Part shown: one piece after another, positions 1 to 7,083 of the stretch
How positions within the stretch are numbered: the first letter of the stretch is position 1
How the letters are laid out: every line of letters starts with the position of its first letter
DNA from: Psychrobacter sp.
GTDB taxonomy: Bacteria; Pseudomonadota; Gammaproteobacteria; Pseudomonadales; Moraxellaceae
Assembly: GCA_029264635.1 (NCBI GenBank)
Contig: JARIAA010000122.1
Coordinates: forward strand, 1 to 17,226
DNA: 17,226 nt
Reading direction: 5' to 3'
The notes under the pieces: model-generated
The model's input: only the letters and a program-made list of their open reading frames with translations
The model's database searches: none
Told to the model about the DNA's origin: nothing
Program-made: the position numbers and the translations under genes

Positions 1-346
1 AGAGACTGATTTGTGGACGATCAGGATGGGCGTCACACATCAGCTGGTTGTAGCCGTTGGGAAGGCTGTCTTTGGTGGCGTCGCCTGTGCGGCTTGAGTC
101 AATGCTTTGGGTTTTGATACCGTCGATGGGATGAGCGTGGCTTTGATTCATAAACCAAGCGGGGCTGGTGGCGTCAATGAAGTCTGTGTCACTGGCAATG
201 CGGTTGTGCTGGGCGTTATCGTTACCTTGTCCGTTATGGGTGCTACCGATGATGATGGGATGGGTGATGTCGCCGCCAATAAAGTCAATAAGGACGTGTT
301 GACCGTGCCGCAGAGGATGGGTGTGTCCCATGTGATCTGCGACTAG
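1..346 (-). pseudogene. Continuation of the VgrG frame beyond the stop; runs off the left edge
   Basis: Reading on from the TAA at 347-349 in the same minus-strand frame gives 115 codons with no stop, up to the window edge. They begin LVADHMGHTHPLRHGQHV, followed by LIDFIGGDITHPIIIGS and then NGQGNDNAQHNRIAS. This is the standard VgrG OB-fold sequence (G-x-E/H-V-L-I-D-F ... D-x-x-x-P-I-I-x-G) that should directly follow QWVPIAS. There is no start codon or Shine-Dalgarno sequence that would make it an independent gene. It is therefore the distal part of the same vgrG, separated by one stop codon. The C-terminal needle lies outside the window. Confidence 0.8.
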
Positions 347-1861
347 TTAGCTGGCGATGGGTACCCATTGGGCGCTTGATTCACTGCTGCCTTCGCCTTC
401 CCAGTGATAGCGAATGTGGGCGCGGTGATTGCGGTCGGTGTCTACCGCGCTACTACTTGCCGTATCAATGATACTAGCGCTCATCAATCCGGTGAGACTC
501 GGATGCGGCTGTCCTATGTGGCTAAGCACTTTATGATACGGGATATGATGATTGTGCGGGAATGGCAGATAGCAAGCCATGATATGGTGGACGTCGTCAT
601 CGCTATTGGTACTGCTATTGCTGCTGTCACCACTGTTATTCGTGCTATTACTACGCCTATAGTTGGGATTGGGCAATAAGGTAATGGGATCAAAGGAGGC
701 TGTACCAAGACAGTCTGCAGGGATATGGTTGTTAATCTGGTGATGGATGGAGACGAGGCTTAGGGACTCTGTGAGATACGGGTTGCCATCTATATAGTGG
801 CTGCTTGGTAGACTCAGATGACGAATATTGCCGGTTAGGCTGCCAAGGTTGGCATGCTGCTGTGCGTTCTGCTGGTAGCGGGTGGCAAGCGCAGTTAGTC
901 CGTCGTCATTTAGGTAGCTATGACTGTGCAGGAAGCGGCTGTGGCTGCTTGGGCTGTTTGTTTCTATAGATTGCTCTGTATAGCTGCTACCGCTATACAG
1001 ACCCACTAAGCGGTTATCATAACGATTGAACTCGCTTTGCTGGATGTGATTGGCAACGCGCGGATAAATGGTGGTGATACGGTCTTGTTTGTCGGCGAGA
1101 TTGGCGGGGTTTTGGCTTAATATACTGTGGATGTCGCTATTATCTGGTCGTAATGCTTCGCTGTCATGTGGTAGCAGCACTAGAGTATGTTTGTCTGGGT
1201 CATGACGGTAGTAGCCTGTGATACCGTAAAGCGCCAAATACTGAGTTAAGTAAGCCAAATCGGTTTGGTTATACTGCACGCTATGCTGGATGTGATAGTC
1301 GCTGGCGCTACTTAAGCGCTCGTCTATCTCCACATCTATATCGTATGGGCTTATAATTTGAGTGATCAGCTCACTGAGACTGAGGTGTTGGTGACGACGG
1401 TTGTGACTGTTTAGACGTAGCTGGTATAAGGCGGGTTCACAAATAACTTGATAGGCGGCCAGGCCTTGGTTGCTGCCAAGGGCGATGACTTCGGTGATGA
1501 TGCCGTGGCGGATTTGGCTCGGTAGTGAGATATCATCTGTTTTCCAGTGGATCGCAAGGCTCTGCCCGAGCCACTCCTCAATATTAAGGCCCGCTTGTGA
1601 ATGCAATAAGGTGAGCTGCATCCGATAGCCGCAGTACAGCGCTTCTTGACGCTCTTGATAAGACAACCTTCTTTGGTCGTGATGATAGGCAGCAGGATAG
1701 CGACTGGGATCTGGCATTAACCCATGCTTGTCCCAAATGCTGTCCGGCAGTGGCATACCAAGTAGGCTTTCGATAAGATTGGCTTTTTGAATAATGCTAA
1801 TAGCGAGATCAGGATGGGCGCTTATAAGTTGCAGATGCCGCTTTGTTTGAGTCCATGCCAT
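347..1861 (-). CDS. vgrG: Type VI secretion VgrG-family spike protein, cut short by an in-frame stop
   Basis: The 504-residue frame is the N-terminal part of a VgrG tip protein, the trimeric spike at the head of the T6SS tube. Recognisable VgrG features are the gp27-like section (about residues 25-400, including LAYLTQYLALYGITGYY near 200-220) and the start of the gp5-like OB fold at the C-terminus (RYHWEGEG, then QWVPIAS). A Ser/Asn/Asp-rich linker lies near residues 405-425. The start is ATG with AAGGGA eight bases upstream. The frame ends at TAA (347-349), but the bases beyond, in the same frame, still encode typical VgrG sequence, so the stop falls inside the OB fold. As written, the product lacks the rest of the OB fold and the beta-helical needle and is unlikely to form a spike. 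It could be a true nonsense mutation (CAA to TAA is the simplest change) or a sequencing error. The family call is firm; function is doubtful. Confidence 0.85.
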   Translation of the reverse strand: MAWTQTKRHLQLISAHPDLAISIIQKANLIESLLGMPLPDSIWDKHGLMPDPSRYPAAYHHDQRRLSYQERQEALYCGYRMQLTLLHSQAGLNIEEWLGQSLAIHWKTDDISLPSQIRHGIITEVIALGSNQGLAAYQVICEPALYQLRLNSHNRRHQHLSLSELITQIISPYDIDVEIDERLSSASDYHIQHSVQYNQTDLAYLTQYLALYGITGYYRHDPDKHTLVLLPHDSEALRPDNSDIHSILSQNPANLADKQDRITTIYPRVANHIQQSEFNRYDNRLVGLYSGSSYTEQSIETNSPSSHSRFLHSHSYLNDDGLTALATRYQQNAQQHANLGSLTGNIRHLSLPSSHYIDGNPYLTESLSLVSIHHQINNHIPADCLGTASFDPITLLPNPNYRRSNSTNNSGDSSNSSTNSDDDVHHIMACYLPFPHNHHIPYHKVLSHIGQPHPSLTGLMSASIIDTASSSAVDTDRNHRAHIRYHWEGEGSSESSAQWVPIAS

Positions 1862-2056
1862 AATACATCCCTTAGCAAGCCATTAAAAGATTAGATTAAA
1901 GTCAGCTTTAAGGGTCATACTATAGCGATTTTATCAAAAATTAACTAGGCTTATATCGACTTTTATTCTGTTGCTAAGCTTCGATTGATAAGCTTCGATT
2001 TGAAATATTAGGACTGGTATTAGCGAGTAGAAAAAAGCAATAATAGTAAGCTTTAA

Positions 2057-2164
2057 CTTGCTAAGAGAGCTTTACTACAGTTTTTAGAGGAAGAGAATGA
2101 GGTATTGCCGTTAACTGACTTGTATTGGCGTTCCATTAAAGCTTTAATGATGGACAGCAGATAA
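2057..2164 (+). pseudogene. Possible C-terminal remnant of an unidentified gene
   Basis: A plus-strand frame opens after TAA (2054-2056) and runs 35 codons to TAA (2162-2164), only five bases before a strong terminator stem. The translation starts LAKRALLQFLEEENEVLPL and continues TDLYWRSIKALMMDSR. It reads like an amphipathic helix and a natural protein end. It has no ATG, GTG or TTG start upstream in frame, and the preceding bases contain stops in this frame. The arrangement fits the tail of a lost gene whose terminator has survived. I do not recognise the family, and a chance frame of this length is also possible. Confidence 0.3.
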
Positions 2165-2169
2165 CATAA

Positions 2170-2200
2170 AAAGACAGCCCTCAATCGGGTTGTCTTTTCT
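2170..2200 (+). terminator. Rho-independent terminator
   Basis: The stem AAAGACAGCCC (2170-2180) pairs with GGGTTGTCTTT (2187-2197) around a 6-base loop, with one G-T wobble, followed by a T-rich stretch. It points plus-strand, but no intact plus-strand gene lies upstream; only the possible remnant ending at 2164 does. Confidence 0.75.
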
Positions 2201-2236
2201 TATTTTAGTATTGCCTTTGGAAATTATATTTCACTT

Positions 2237-2257
2237 TTGCTCAGACATCTTGAGCAA
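2237..2257. promoter_or_regulatory. 7-bp inverted repeat upstream of the EamA gene
   Basis: TTGCTCA (2237-2243) and TGAGCAA (2251-2257) are perfect inverted copies, seven bases apart, 53 bases before the permease start. The size and spacing suit a dimeric regulator operator. No T-run follows, so it is not a terminator. The regulator is unknown and the site may be chance. Confidence 0.3.
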
Positions 2258-2309
2258 CCAAAAAGCTTGCAAAACATGGTGACAATTACACATTAAAAAA
2301 GAGAACGAT

Positions 2310-3257
2310 ATGGCAAACATCGGTAGCGTGATGTCAGCGCGGCAGTCATGGATAGGTACTGTTCAAATTATCACAGCCGCTGTTTGCTGGGGTACTTTAG
2401 GGATATTTTCGACCTACCTCAATCAAATCGGCTTTAGTGGCTGGCAAATTACTATTTTACGCATCGTGACGGCCGCTCTTCTTATCTTAGTGATGCTGCC
2501 AAAACTATGGCGCCACTTAACTAAGCTACGTCCAAAGCAGTGGCTTGGACTGGCGCTGCAATCTCTCATTGGCGTACTTAGTATGTCAGTATGCTATTTT
2601 TTTGCCGTTATCTATGTCGGTGCAGGTCCTGCTGTTGCCCTGCTTTATACGGCGCCCGTTTTTAGTTTACTATTTTCAGCCTTTTTTTTGAATGAATCTA
2701 TCACGCGAAAATCAGCCTTATTAGCATTAATGGCGGTATTTGGCGTCGGTCTAACGATGTTAGGTGAAGGAGCGCAGGCCAATTGGGGCATCGCATTAGG
2801 GCTATTATCAGGAGTATGTTATTCCCTATACGGCGTGCTTGGCAAACGCGCGATGCACTATGCACATCCTGCCCCTTTGGTGTTTTTTACCTCTATCATT
2901 ATTAGTGCAGGCGTACTGTTATTGCTACCTGAGACCTATCATACGTATGAGCAATTATTGACCTTGCCTCCGCTTACTTGGGGCTACGTTTTGGGTCTGT
3001 CTTTGCTTGGAACCGTTGTGCCTTTTAGTCTTTATATGAAAGCCTTGGAGAAGCTCCCTGCTACCCGCGCCTCAGTATTTACTATCTTTGAGCCGTTAAC
3101 GGCCATCGCCCTTGCCACCCTTTTATTGCACCAGTCATTAACTTGGATTCAATATGTCGGTGTGCTATTAATTTTACTGGCGGCTTTATTTAATGCCTTA
3201 TTAAACGGTACGACCACTCGTGTACCACGTTGGTTAAGACGACGGCAAAACGTTTGA
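2310..3257 (+). CDS. EamA/DMT-superfamily permease
   Basis: This is a 315-residue inner-membrane protein of the drug/metabolite transporter superfamily. It has two EamA repeats of about five helices each. The first covers roughly residues 15-150 (ITAAVCWGTLGIFSTYL opening helix; YVGAGPAVALLYTAPVF). The second covers roughly 160-300 (GIALGLLSGVCYSLYGVLGKRA; TRASVFTIFEPLTAIALATLL). The AVALLYTAPVF and SVFTIFEPLTA stretches are the duplicated end-of-repeat motif of the family, and the length is normal. The basic C-terminus (RVPRWLRRRQNV) should be cytoplasmic. The start is ATG with a weak GAGA upstream; a second in-frame ATG at 2331 is possible. Members export amino acids or metabolites or take up small molecules, and sequence alone does not give the substrate. 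It stands alone between two terminators. Confidence 0.9.
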   Translation: MANIGSVMSARQSWIGTVQIITAAVCWGTLGIFSTYLNQIGFSGWQITILRIVTAALLILVMLPKLWRHLTKLRPKQWLGLALQSLIGVLSMSVCYFFAVIYVGAGPAVALLYTAPVFSLLFSAFFLNESITRKSALLALMAVFGVGLTMLGEGAQANWGIALGLLSGVCYSLYGVLGKRAMHYAHPAPLVFFTSIIISAGVLLLLPETYHTYEQLLTLPPLTWGYVLGLSLLGTVVPFSLYMKALEKLPATRASVFTIFEPLTAIALATLLLHQSLTWIQYVGVLLILLAALFNALLNGTTTRVPRWLRRRQNV

Positions 3258-3336
3258 CTTTTACTTTTGTCGTCAAAAACCTCTCGTTGAAACTTTTAGA
3301 TATTAGACCATAGTAAAACCTTTTTTATTCCATAAA

Positions 3337-3371
3337 AAAAGCCCCAACCTACTATCATCGTTGGGGCTTTT
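3337..3371. terminator. Bidirectional terminator between the EamA gene and the ABC operon
   Basis: AAAAGCCCCAAC (3337-3348) pairs perfectly with GTTGGGGCTTTT (3360-3371) around an 11-base loop. A-runs on the left and T-runs on the right let it act on both strands. It lies between convergent genes and can end both transcripts. The same core recurs at 14640-14670. Confidence 0.85.
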
Positions 3372-3449
3372 AAATAATACGTATTATAAGTAGATTGCCT
3401 TTGTGGTGAATAAATGAACAAATGTTAATAAGTGACTGGTATACCCCAC

Positions 3450-4193
3450 TCACTGCACAATACGCTGCAAAAACGCTTGCGTCCTTGGGTGTTCAGAGTC
3501 CTCAAATAGCTGCTTTGCGCTGCCCTCTTCGACCACATAACCATCTTCAATCAAGACGACATGGTCTGCGACATCACGCGCAAAGTTAATCTCATGAGTC
3601 ACAACAACCATGGTCCAACCTTCACTCGCTAACTGTTTCATAGTTTCAAGTACATCTTGGACCAGCTCAGGGTCAAGCGCGGAAGTTGGCTCATCAAATA
3701 ACAATAGCGACGGCTCAATCGCAAGCGCGCGAGCGATACCGATGCGCTGCTGCTGACCCCCTGATAGCTGAAATGGATACAGATCTGCTTTGTCAGATAG
3801 ACCCACTTTATCCAGCAATATCAATGCCTGCTCGCGGGCTTGCGCTTTACTTTGCCCTTGCACCACTGTCGGTCCAAGCATGAGATTTTCAATCGCCGTT
3901 TTGTGCGGAAATAGATTATAAGACTGAAACACCATGCCTGATTTACGTTGCAGTGCTAGCAAGGTTCTTTTCTTAGGCTTAGTGCCAAAATCTACCGTCA
4001 AGCTGCCATCATAAAAAGCAATGATACCTTGATCAGGAATCTCAAGTGCATTCAAACAGCGTAAAAAAGTGGTTTTACCCGACCCTGATGGCCCTAATAT
4101 CACAACTACTTTACCTTTATGAATAGTCAGATCAATGCCCTTGAGCACCTGATTGCTTCCAAAGGCTTTATGAATATTGGTCACTTGAATCAT
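3450..4193 (-). CDS. Polar amino acid ABC transporter, ATP-binding protein
   Basis: This 247-residue ATPase energises the importer encoded with it. All nucleotide-binding motifs are present: Walker A GPSGSGKT (34-41), Q-loop Gln near 89, signature LSGGQQQ (142-148), Walker B LLLFDE (162-167), D-loop SALD, and the switch His in VVTHE (199). It belongs to the PAAT group (GlnQ/HisP/TcyN type) and has the normal length. The start is ATG with AGGA five bases upstream. It is the last gene of the operon, 54 bases after the permease, and is followed by the bidirectional terminator. An insertion around residues 58-78 (DGSLTVDFGTKPKKRT) sits where related cystine ATPases also carry a variable loop. The substrate is set by the binding protein; see that entry. 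Confidence 0.93.
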   Translation of the reverse strand: MIQVTNIHKAFGSNQVLKGIDLTIHKGKVVVILGPSGSGKTTFLRCLNALEIPDQGIIAFYDGSLTVDFGTKPKKRTLLALQRKSGMVFQSYNLFPHKTAIENLMLGPTVVQGQSKAQAREQALILLDKVGLSDKADLYPFQLSGGQQQRIGIARALAIEPSLLLFDEPTSALDPELVQDVLETMKQLASEGWTMVVVTHEINFARDVADHVVLIEDGYVVEEGSAKQLFEDSEHPRTQAFLQRIVQ

Positions 4194-4247
4194 AAGGGTT
4201 CCTGTTATACAAATCGTACTAAAACTGCCGTAAAATAAATCGATGAG

Positions 4248-4985
4248 TTACTTTGCCACATAGCGATCTAATCTGGTCTCAAGCTTACCTTGAATAAAGG
4301 TTAAGAATAAACAGATACCCCAATAAAGAATTGCCGCTTCGGTATAAACTAGCATAAACTCATAGTTACGCGCGGTGATAATCTGAGCTTGTTTAAAGAG
4401 CTCAGTGACGAGCACCAATGATGCTAAAGACGTATCTTTTACCAAGCTGATAAACGTATTGGATAACGGTGGTACTGACACTCGTAGCGCTTGGGGCAAA
4501 ATCACATGGCGAAAGGTTTGTAAGTACGTTAATCCGACAGTTGAGCCTGCCTCCCATTGACCTTTTGGAATAGATAAAATCGAGGCACGCACCGTCTCTG
4601 ACGCATAAGCACCGATATTTAATGAAAAGGCAATGATTGCAGAAGGAAATGGGTCAAGCTTGACCCCCACACTTGGCAAACCATAAAAGATAATAAACAG
4701 CTGCACAAGCATTGGCGTCCCACGAATGGCAGACACATAAATACGAGCAAGCCTATAACTAATCTCATGAAACCAGCCAGCGCGCGGCACGATACGGATC
4801 AGGGCGACGCTAAGCGCAATAGCCATCCCAATCGTGAACGAGATTAACGCAAGCGGTATCGAATAATAGATACCGCCTTTGAGCATGGGCCAAAATGAAT
4901 GGATGACAATCTGCGCGCGATCATCACTCATAAATGGCAATAGGGCCAGTAAATCAGTTAACACTGAGGTGATGGACGCTAGCAT
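4248..4985 (-). CDS. Polar amino acid ABC transporter, permease
   Basis: This 245-residue inner-membrane subunit has about five helices and belongs to the HisM/GlnP/TcyL family. The conserved cytoplasmic coupling loop is visible as GQWEAGSTVGLTYLQTFRHVILPQALRVSVPPLSN (about 142-175), with the E-A-G...G EAA-type motif that docks on the ATPase. The N-terminal SIPLALISFTIGMAIALSVALIRI is the first core helix. With a single permease gene, the transporter is presumably a homodimer. Its ATG shares one base with the TAA of the binding-protein gene (TAATG overlap at 4983-4987), which suggests translational coupling. No Shine-Dalgarno choice is needed to place the start. Confidence 0.92.
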   Translation of the reverse strand: MLASITSVLTDLLALLPFMSDDRAQIVIHSFWPMLKGGIYYSIPLALISFTIGMAIALSVALIRIVPRAGWFHEISYRLARIYVSAIRGTPMLVQLFIIFYGLPSVGVKLDPFPSAIIAFSLNIGAYASETVRASILSIPKGQWEAGSTVGLTYLQTFRHVILPQALRVSVPPLSNTFISLVKDTSLASLVLVTELFKQAQIITARNYEFMLVYTEAAILYWGICLFLTFIQGKLETRLDRYVAK

Positions 4986-5821
4986 TATTTTTGTTGGCTT
5001 ATATCAGCGCCAAAGAAATCTTGGCTCAGCTTAGTCAGCGTCCCATCCGCTTGAAGGGCAGCCATGGCTTCATCTAGTTTTGCCACGACAGCCTCATCAC
5101 CCTTGAGCAATACCAATCCCGAACCAGTCTGCTCGCTGGCAGGGGCAACCAATTTAATCTCAAGGTTAGAATCTGGAAACTTCTTTAAATAATCTAATAC
5201 AGCAAGATTGTCATTCATCGTAAAGTCCGCGCGATCTTGTTTGACTAATTGAATCGCTTGCGCCATACCATCTACAGGGACAATCTCTGCTTCGTAACGT
5301 TCTGCCAGCTCGCCGTAATTACTGCTGAGAGATTGGGCAGTGCGCAAACCTTTCAAACCCTCCCAAGAGCTATAACGATCATCATCCGTTGGCGCTAAGA
5401 CAACCGCGCCCGACCAGCTATAAGGCTGCGCTTTATCGTATTTCGCTAAGCGCTCAGGGGTGGTCAAACTCACTTGATTGGCAACCATGTCAAAACGTTT
5501 TGAATCAAGTCCTGCCAACATGGCATCCCACTGAGTTTCTTTAAATTCGACATTAACACCCAGTTTGTCAGCAACTGCCCGCGTCACCTCGACATCATAG
5601 CCCGTCAGCTGTCCACTCTCATCATGGTAAGTAAATGGTGGGTAAGTCCCTTCAGTACCGACGTTGATTGTGCCGCCATTATTAATACGCTGTAGCAAAT
5701 CAGAACCGCCTGCCTCAGTAGTATCTGTGGCAGTAGTATCGGCTTCATTAGTAGATGACTGACCACAAGCAGCAAGCAATACAGTACTGGCAGCAAGGGC
5801 TAAAAGAGTACGACGTTTCAT
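4985..5821 (-). CDS. Amino acid ABC transporter substrate-binding lipoprotein, cystine-type
   Basis: This is a 278-residue periplasmic binding protein. It starts with a lipoprotein signal, MKRRTLLALAASTVLLAAC, with Cys19 as the lipidation site. A Thr/Asp/Ser-rich linker (about 20-42) follows, then a family 3 solute-binding domain (SBP_bac_3). Typical pieces are VGTEGTYPPFTYHDESGQLT, GYDVEV, WDAMLAGLDSKRFDMVANQV and LSSNYGE. These resemble the cystine-binding proteins TcyJ (FliY) and TcyA more than histidine-binding HisJ, so L-cystine or a related amino acid is the best guess. This is inference from remembered family sequences. The start is ATG with AAGGA eight bases upstream. It heads the operon. 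A promoter must lie in the AT-rich 207 bases between it and hutC, but I could not fix one with confidence. Confidence 0.9.
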   Translation of the reverse strand: MKRRTLLALAASTVLLAACGQSSTNEADTTATDTTEAGGSDLLQRINNGGTINVGTEGTYPPFTYHDESGQLTGYDVEVTRAVADKLGVNVEFKETQWDAMLAGLDSKRFDMVANQVSLTTPERLAKYDKAQPYSWSGAVVLAPTDDDRYSSWEGLKGLRTAQSLSSNYGELAERYEAEIVPVDGMAQAIQLVKQDRADFTMNDNLAVLDYLKKFPDSNLEIKLVAPASEQTGSGLVLLKGDEAVVAKLDEAMAALQADGTLTKLSQDFFGADISQQK

Positions 5822-5951
5822 AAGGCGTCCTTAAAGATCAGTGAATATTGTAAAGGGATATCAGGCAAACACAATTAGATAAAATACAAACATTATCATG
5901 AGATATAATAGGCTCATTGTTATAATTTTATAGTAGATTGGCTATACTAAA

Positions 5952-5980
5952 TTGACATTAGCTGATTCACATACTATCTT
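5952..5980 (+). promoter_or_regulatory. Sigma70-like promoter sequence pointing antisense into hutC
   Basis: A perfect -35 box TTGACA (5952-5957) and TATCTT (5975-5980) are separated by 17 bases on the plus strand. Transcription would start near 5987 and run into the 3' end of hutC on the opposite strand. No plus-strand gene is close by. It may be a real antisense promoter or chance in an AT-rich spacer. Confidence 0.3.
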
Positions 5981-6028
5981 ACTTTGGCAAGAATAACCGT
6001 ACAAAAACAGTGAGCATGCGTAAGATTA

Positions 6029-6808
6029 TTAAAGCTCACCTGAAAATTGGTAACGATCACCTGCATGCCACATTTTTACAAAGGTTAGCACCTGACCGGC
6101 TGAATAAGTCTGCCGACGCAGCACAAGGGTTGGCGATTGCGGCTTAATCTGTAACGCCTCTGCCACCTTATTGGGCGCAGCTAACGCTCGAATGGTATAA
6201 CGACCACGCTCAAGTGGACTCTGAGCAATAAGATAATCGCTCGTATTCACCACACTAAAGTCCTGCTCGATAAACGCTGGTACTTTTTTAGCATCTACCC
6301 AGCGCTCTTCAAACTGTATCGGTTGACCATCCGCAAAATGTATAATTTTCACTTCATATAAAATAGCGTCCTCAATACTATCGTTAATGCTATCAGCTTC
6401 CTTAAAATCAGCGCTCTTAGAGTGAGAGGATACAACTGCTGCACCGATATCAAACTTACGGCGCATCTCATCATCTAGCATAGCGGCAGTAATCGCGCGT
6501 TTACTCACCACTTGAGCGCGATAATCGCGATTGGCTGATTTTAAATCTTGCGCAATATTGCGCACCTCTACAAAGGTATGATTGAACTGTTGCTGTGCGA
6601 CAAAGGTTCCTGAACCTTGACGTCGCTCCAATACGCGCTCCTCGCTCAGCTCCTTTAAGGCGCGGTTCACAGTCATTCGTGACACCTCAAACTCTTCTGC
6701 TAGTGCCATTTCAGTCGAGATAGCATTGCCCGCTTGCCACTTACCTGAGTGAATATTTTCTAATATTGCGTTTTTAATCCGCTGATAGGCTGGAACTGTT
6801 TTTGTCAT
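6029..6808 (-). CDS. hutC: Histidine utilization repressor HutC (GntR family)
   Basis: HutC represses the hut genes and is released by urocanate in characterised relatives. The N-terminal winged helix-turn-helix is clear (residues about 5-70: PAYQRIKNAILENIHSGKW, STEMALAEEFEVSRMTVNRAL, RRQGSGTFVA). It is followed by a UTRA effector domain (about 90-250) ending in the typical VLRRQTYSAGQVLTFVKMWHAGDRYQ. I place the start at ATG 6808 because AAAGGTGAGG precedes it at good spacing and the protein (259 residues) then begins just before the HTH, as in the family. In-frame ATGs at 6829 and 6835 and a TTG at 6841 would add 7, 9 or 11 residues and have weaker ribosome sites. The gene is divergent from hutU, with a likely operator between them. 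Confidence 0.92.
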   Translation of the reverse strand: MTKTVPAYQRIKNAILENIHSGKWQAGNAISTEMALAEEFEVSRMTVNRALKELSEERVLERRQGSGTFVAQQQFNHTFVEVRNIAQDLKSANRDYRAQVVSKRAITAAMLDDEMRRKFDIGAAVVSSHSKSADFKEADSINDSIEDAILYEVKIIHFADGQPIQFEERWVDAKKVPAFIEQDFSVVNTSDYLIAQSPLERGRYTIRALAAPNKVAEALQIKPQSPTLVLRRQTYSAGQVLTFVKMWHAGDRYQFSGEL

Positions 6809-6995
6809 GTCACGCCTCACCTTTGTCATGCTCATCTTCAACTGTCAACTTCAAGTATGCAACCATAAAATTGCCAACATAATATCATGACCATTATCAT
6901 AATCACCACGAGAAAAGGCGATCTAATTAAGCAGTCTCATAAATAATGTATTTACTTATAAAAAAAGCTTGCGTCGAAAAATAAACTTTGATAAT

Positions 6996-7007
6996 TTGTA
7001 TATACAA
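6996..7007. promoter_or_regulatory. Probable HutC operator upstream of hutU
   Basis: TTGTATATACAA is a perfect 12-bp palindrome and matches the TGTATATACA-type core described for HutC sites in other bacteria. It lies 77 bases before the hutU ATG, right after a -35-like TTGATA (6988-6993) and before an AT-rich -10-like stretch (about 7011-7019). Bound repressor would therefore block RNA polymerase. A weaker half-matching TGTATTTACT is at 6947-6956. No second perfect copy was seen upstream of hutH or hutI, or in the spacer between hutC and the ABC operon. Confidence 0.7.
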
Positions 7008-7083
7008 TTTATTGATAATACCAAATCACGTCGTGAATAAAATGACATCAATAGACTATATACATAATCACAAGGATAAGAAC

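Larger units (their letters stand above)
1862..2309. other. 448-base AT-rich spacer between vgrG and the EamA permease gene
   Basis: No intact gene is seen. It holds a 14-bp tandem direct repeat, TAAGCTTCGATTGA then TAAGCTTCGATTTG (1975-2002, 12 of 14 identical); a possible gene remnant ending in TAA at 2164; a strong terminator at 2170-2200; and a 7-bp inverted repeat at 2237-2257. Each of the last three has its own entry. The vgrG promoter should lie in the left part, but I could not assign convincing -35 and -10 boxes. Confidence 0.5.

Noticed and set aside
107..346. Plus-strand open frame of 79 codons at the left end
   Set aside because: It is the complement of the continuing VgrG frame, whose minus-strand translation has clear family motifs. 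The plus-strand product has none.
347..355. Programmed stop-codon readthrough in vgrG (TAA followed by CTAG)
   Set aside because: A CTA context promotes readthrough mainly in eukaryotic and viral systems, usually after TGA. There is no bacterial precedent I can rely on, so a nonsense mutation is simpler.
6809..6841. Longer hutC starts at TTG 6841, ATG 6835 or ATG 6829
   Set aside because: ATG 6808 has the best ribosome site and gives the usual distance to the HTH. The others remain possible but are less likely.
6988..7083. Longer hutU start
   Set aside because: It would add 32 residues unlike any urocanase, has no ribosome site, and covers the HutC operator. ATG 7084 has a good Shine-Dalgarno sequence.
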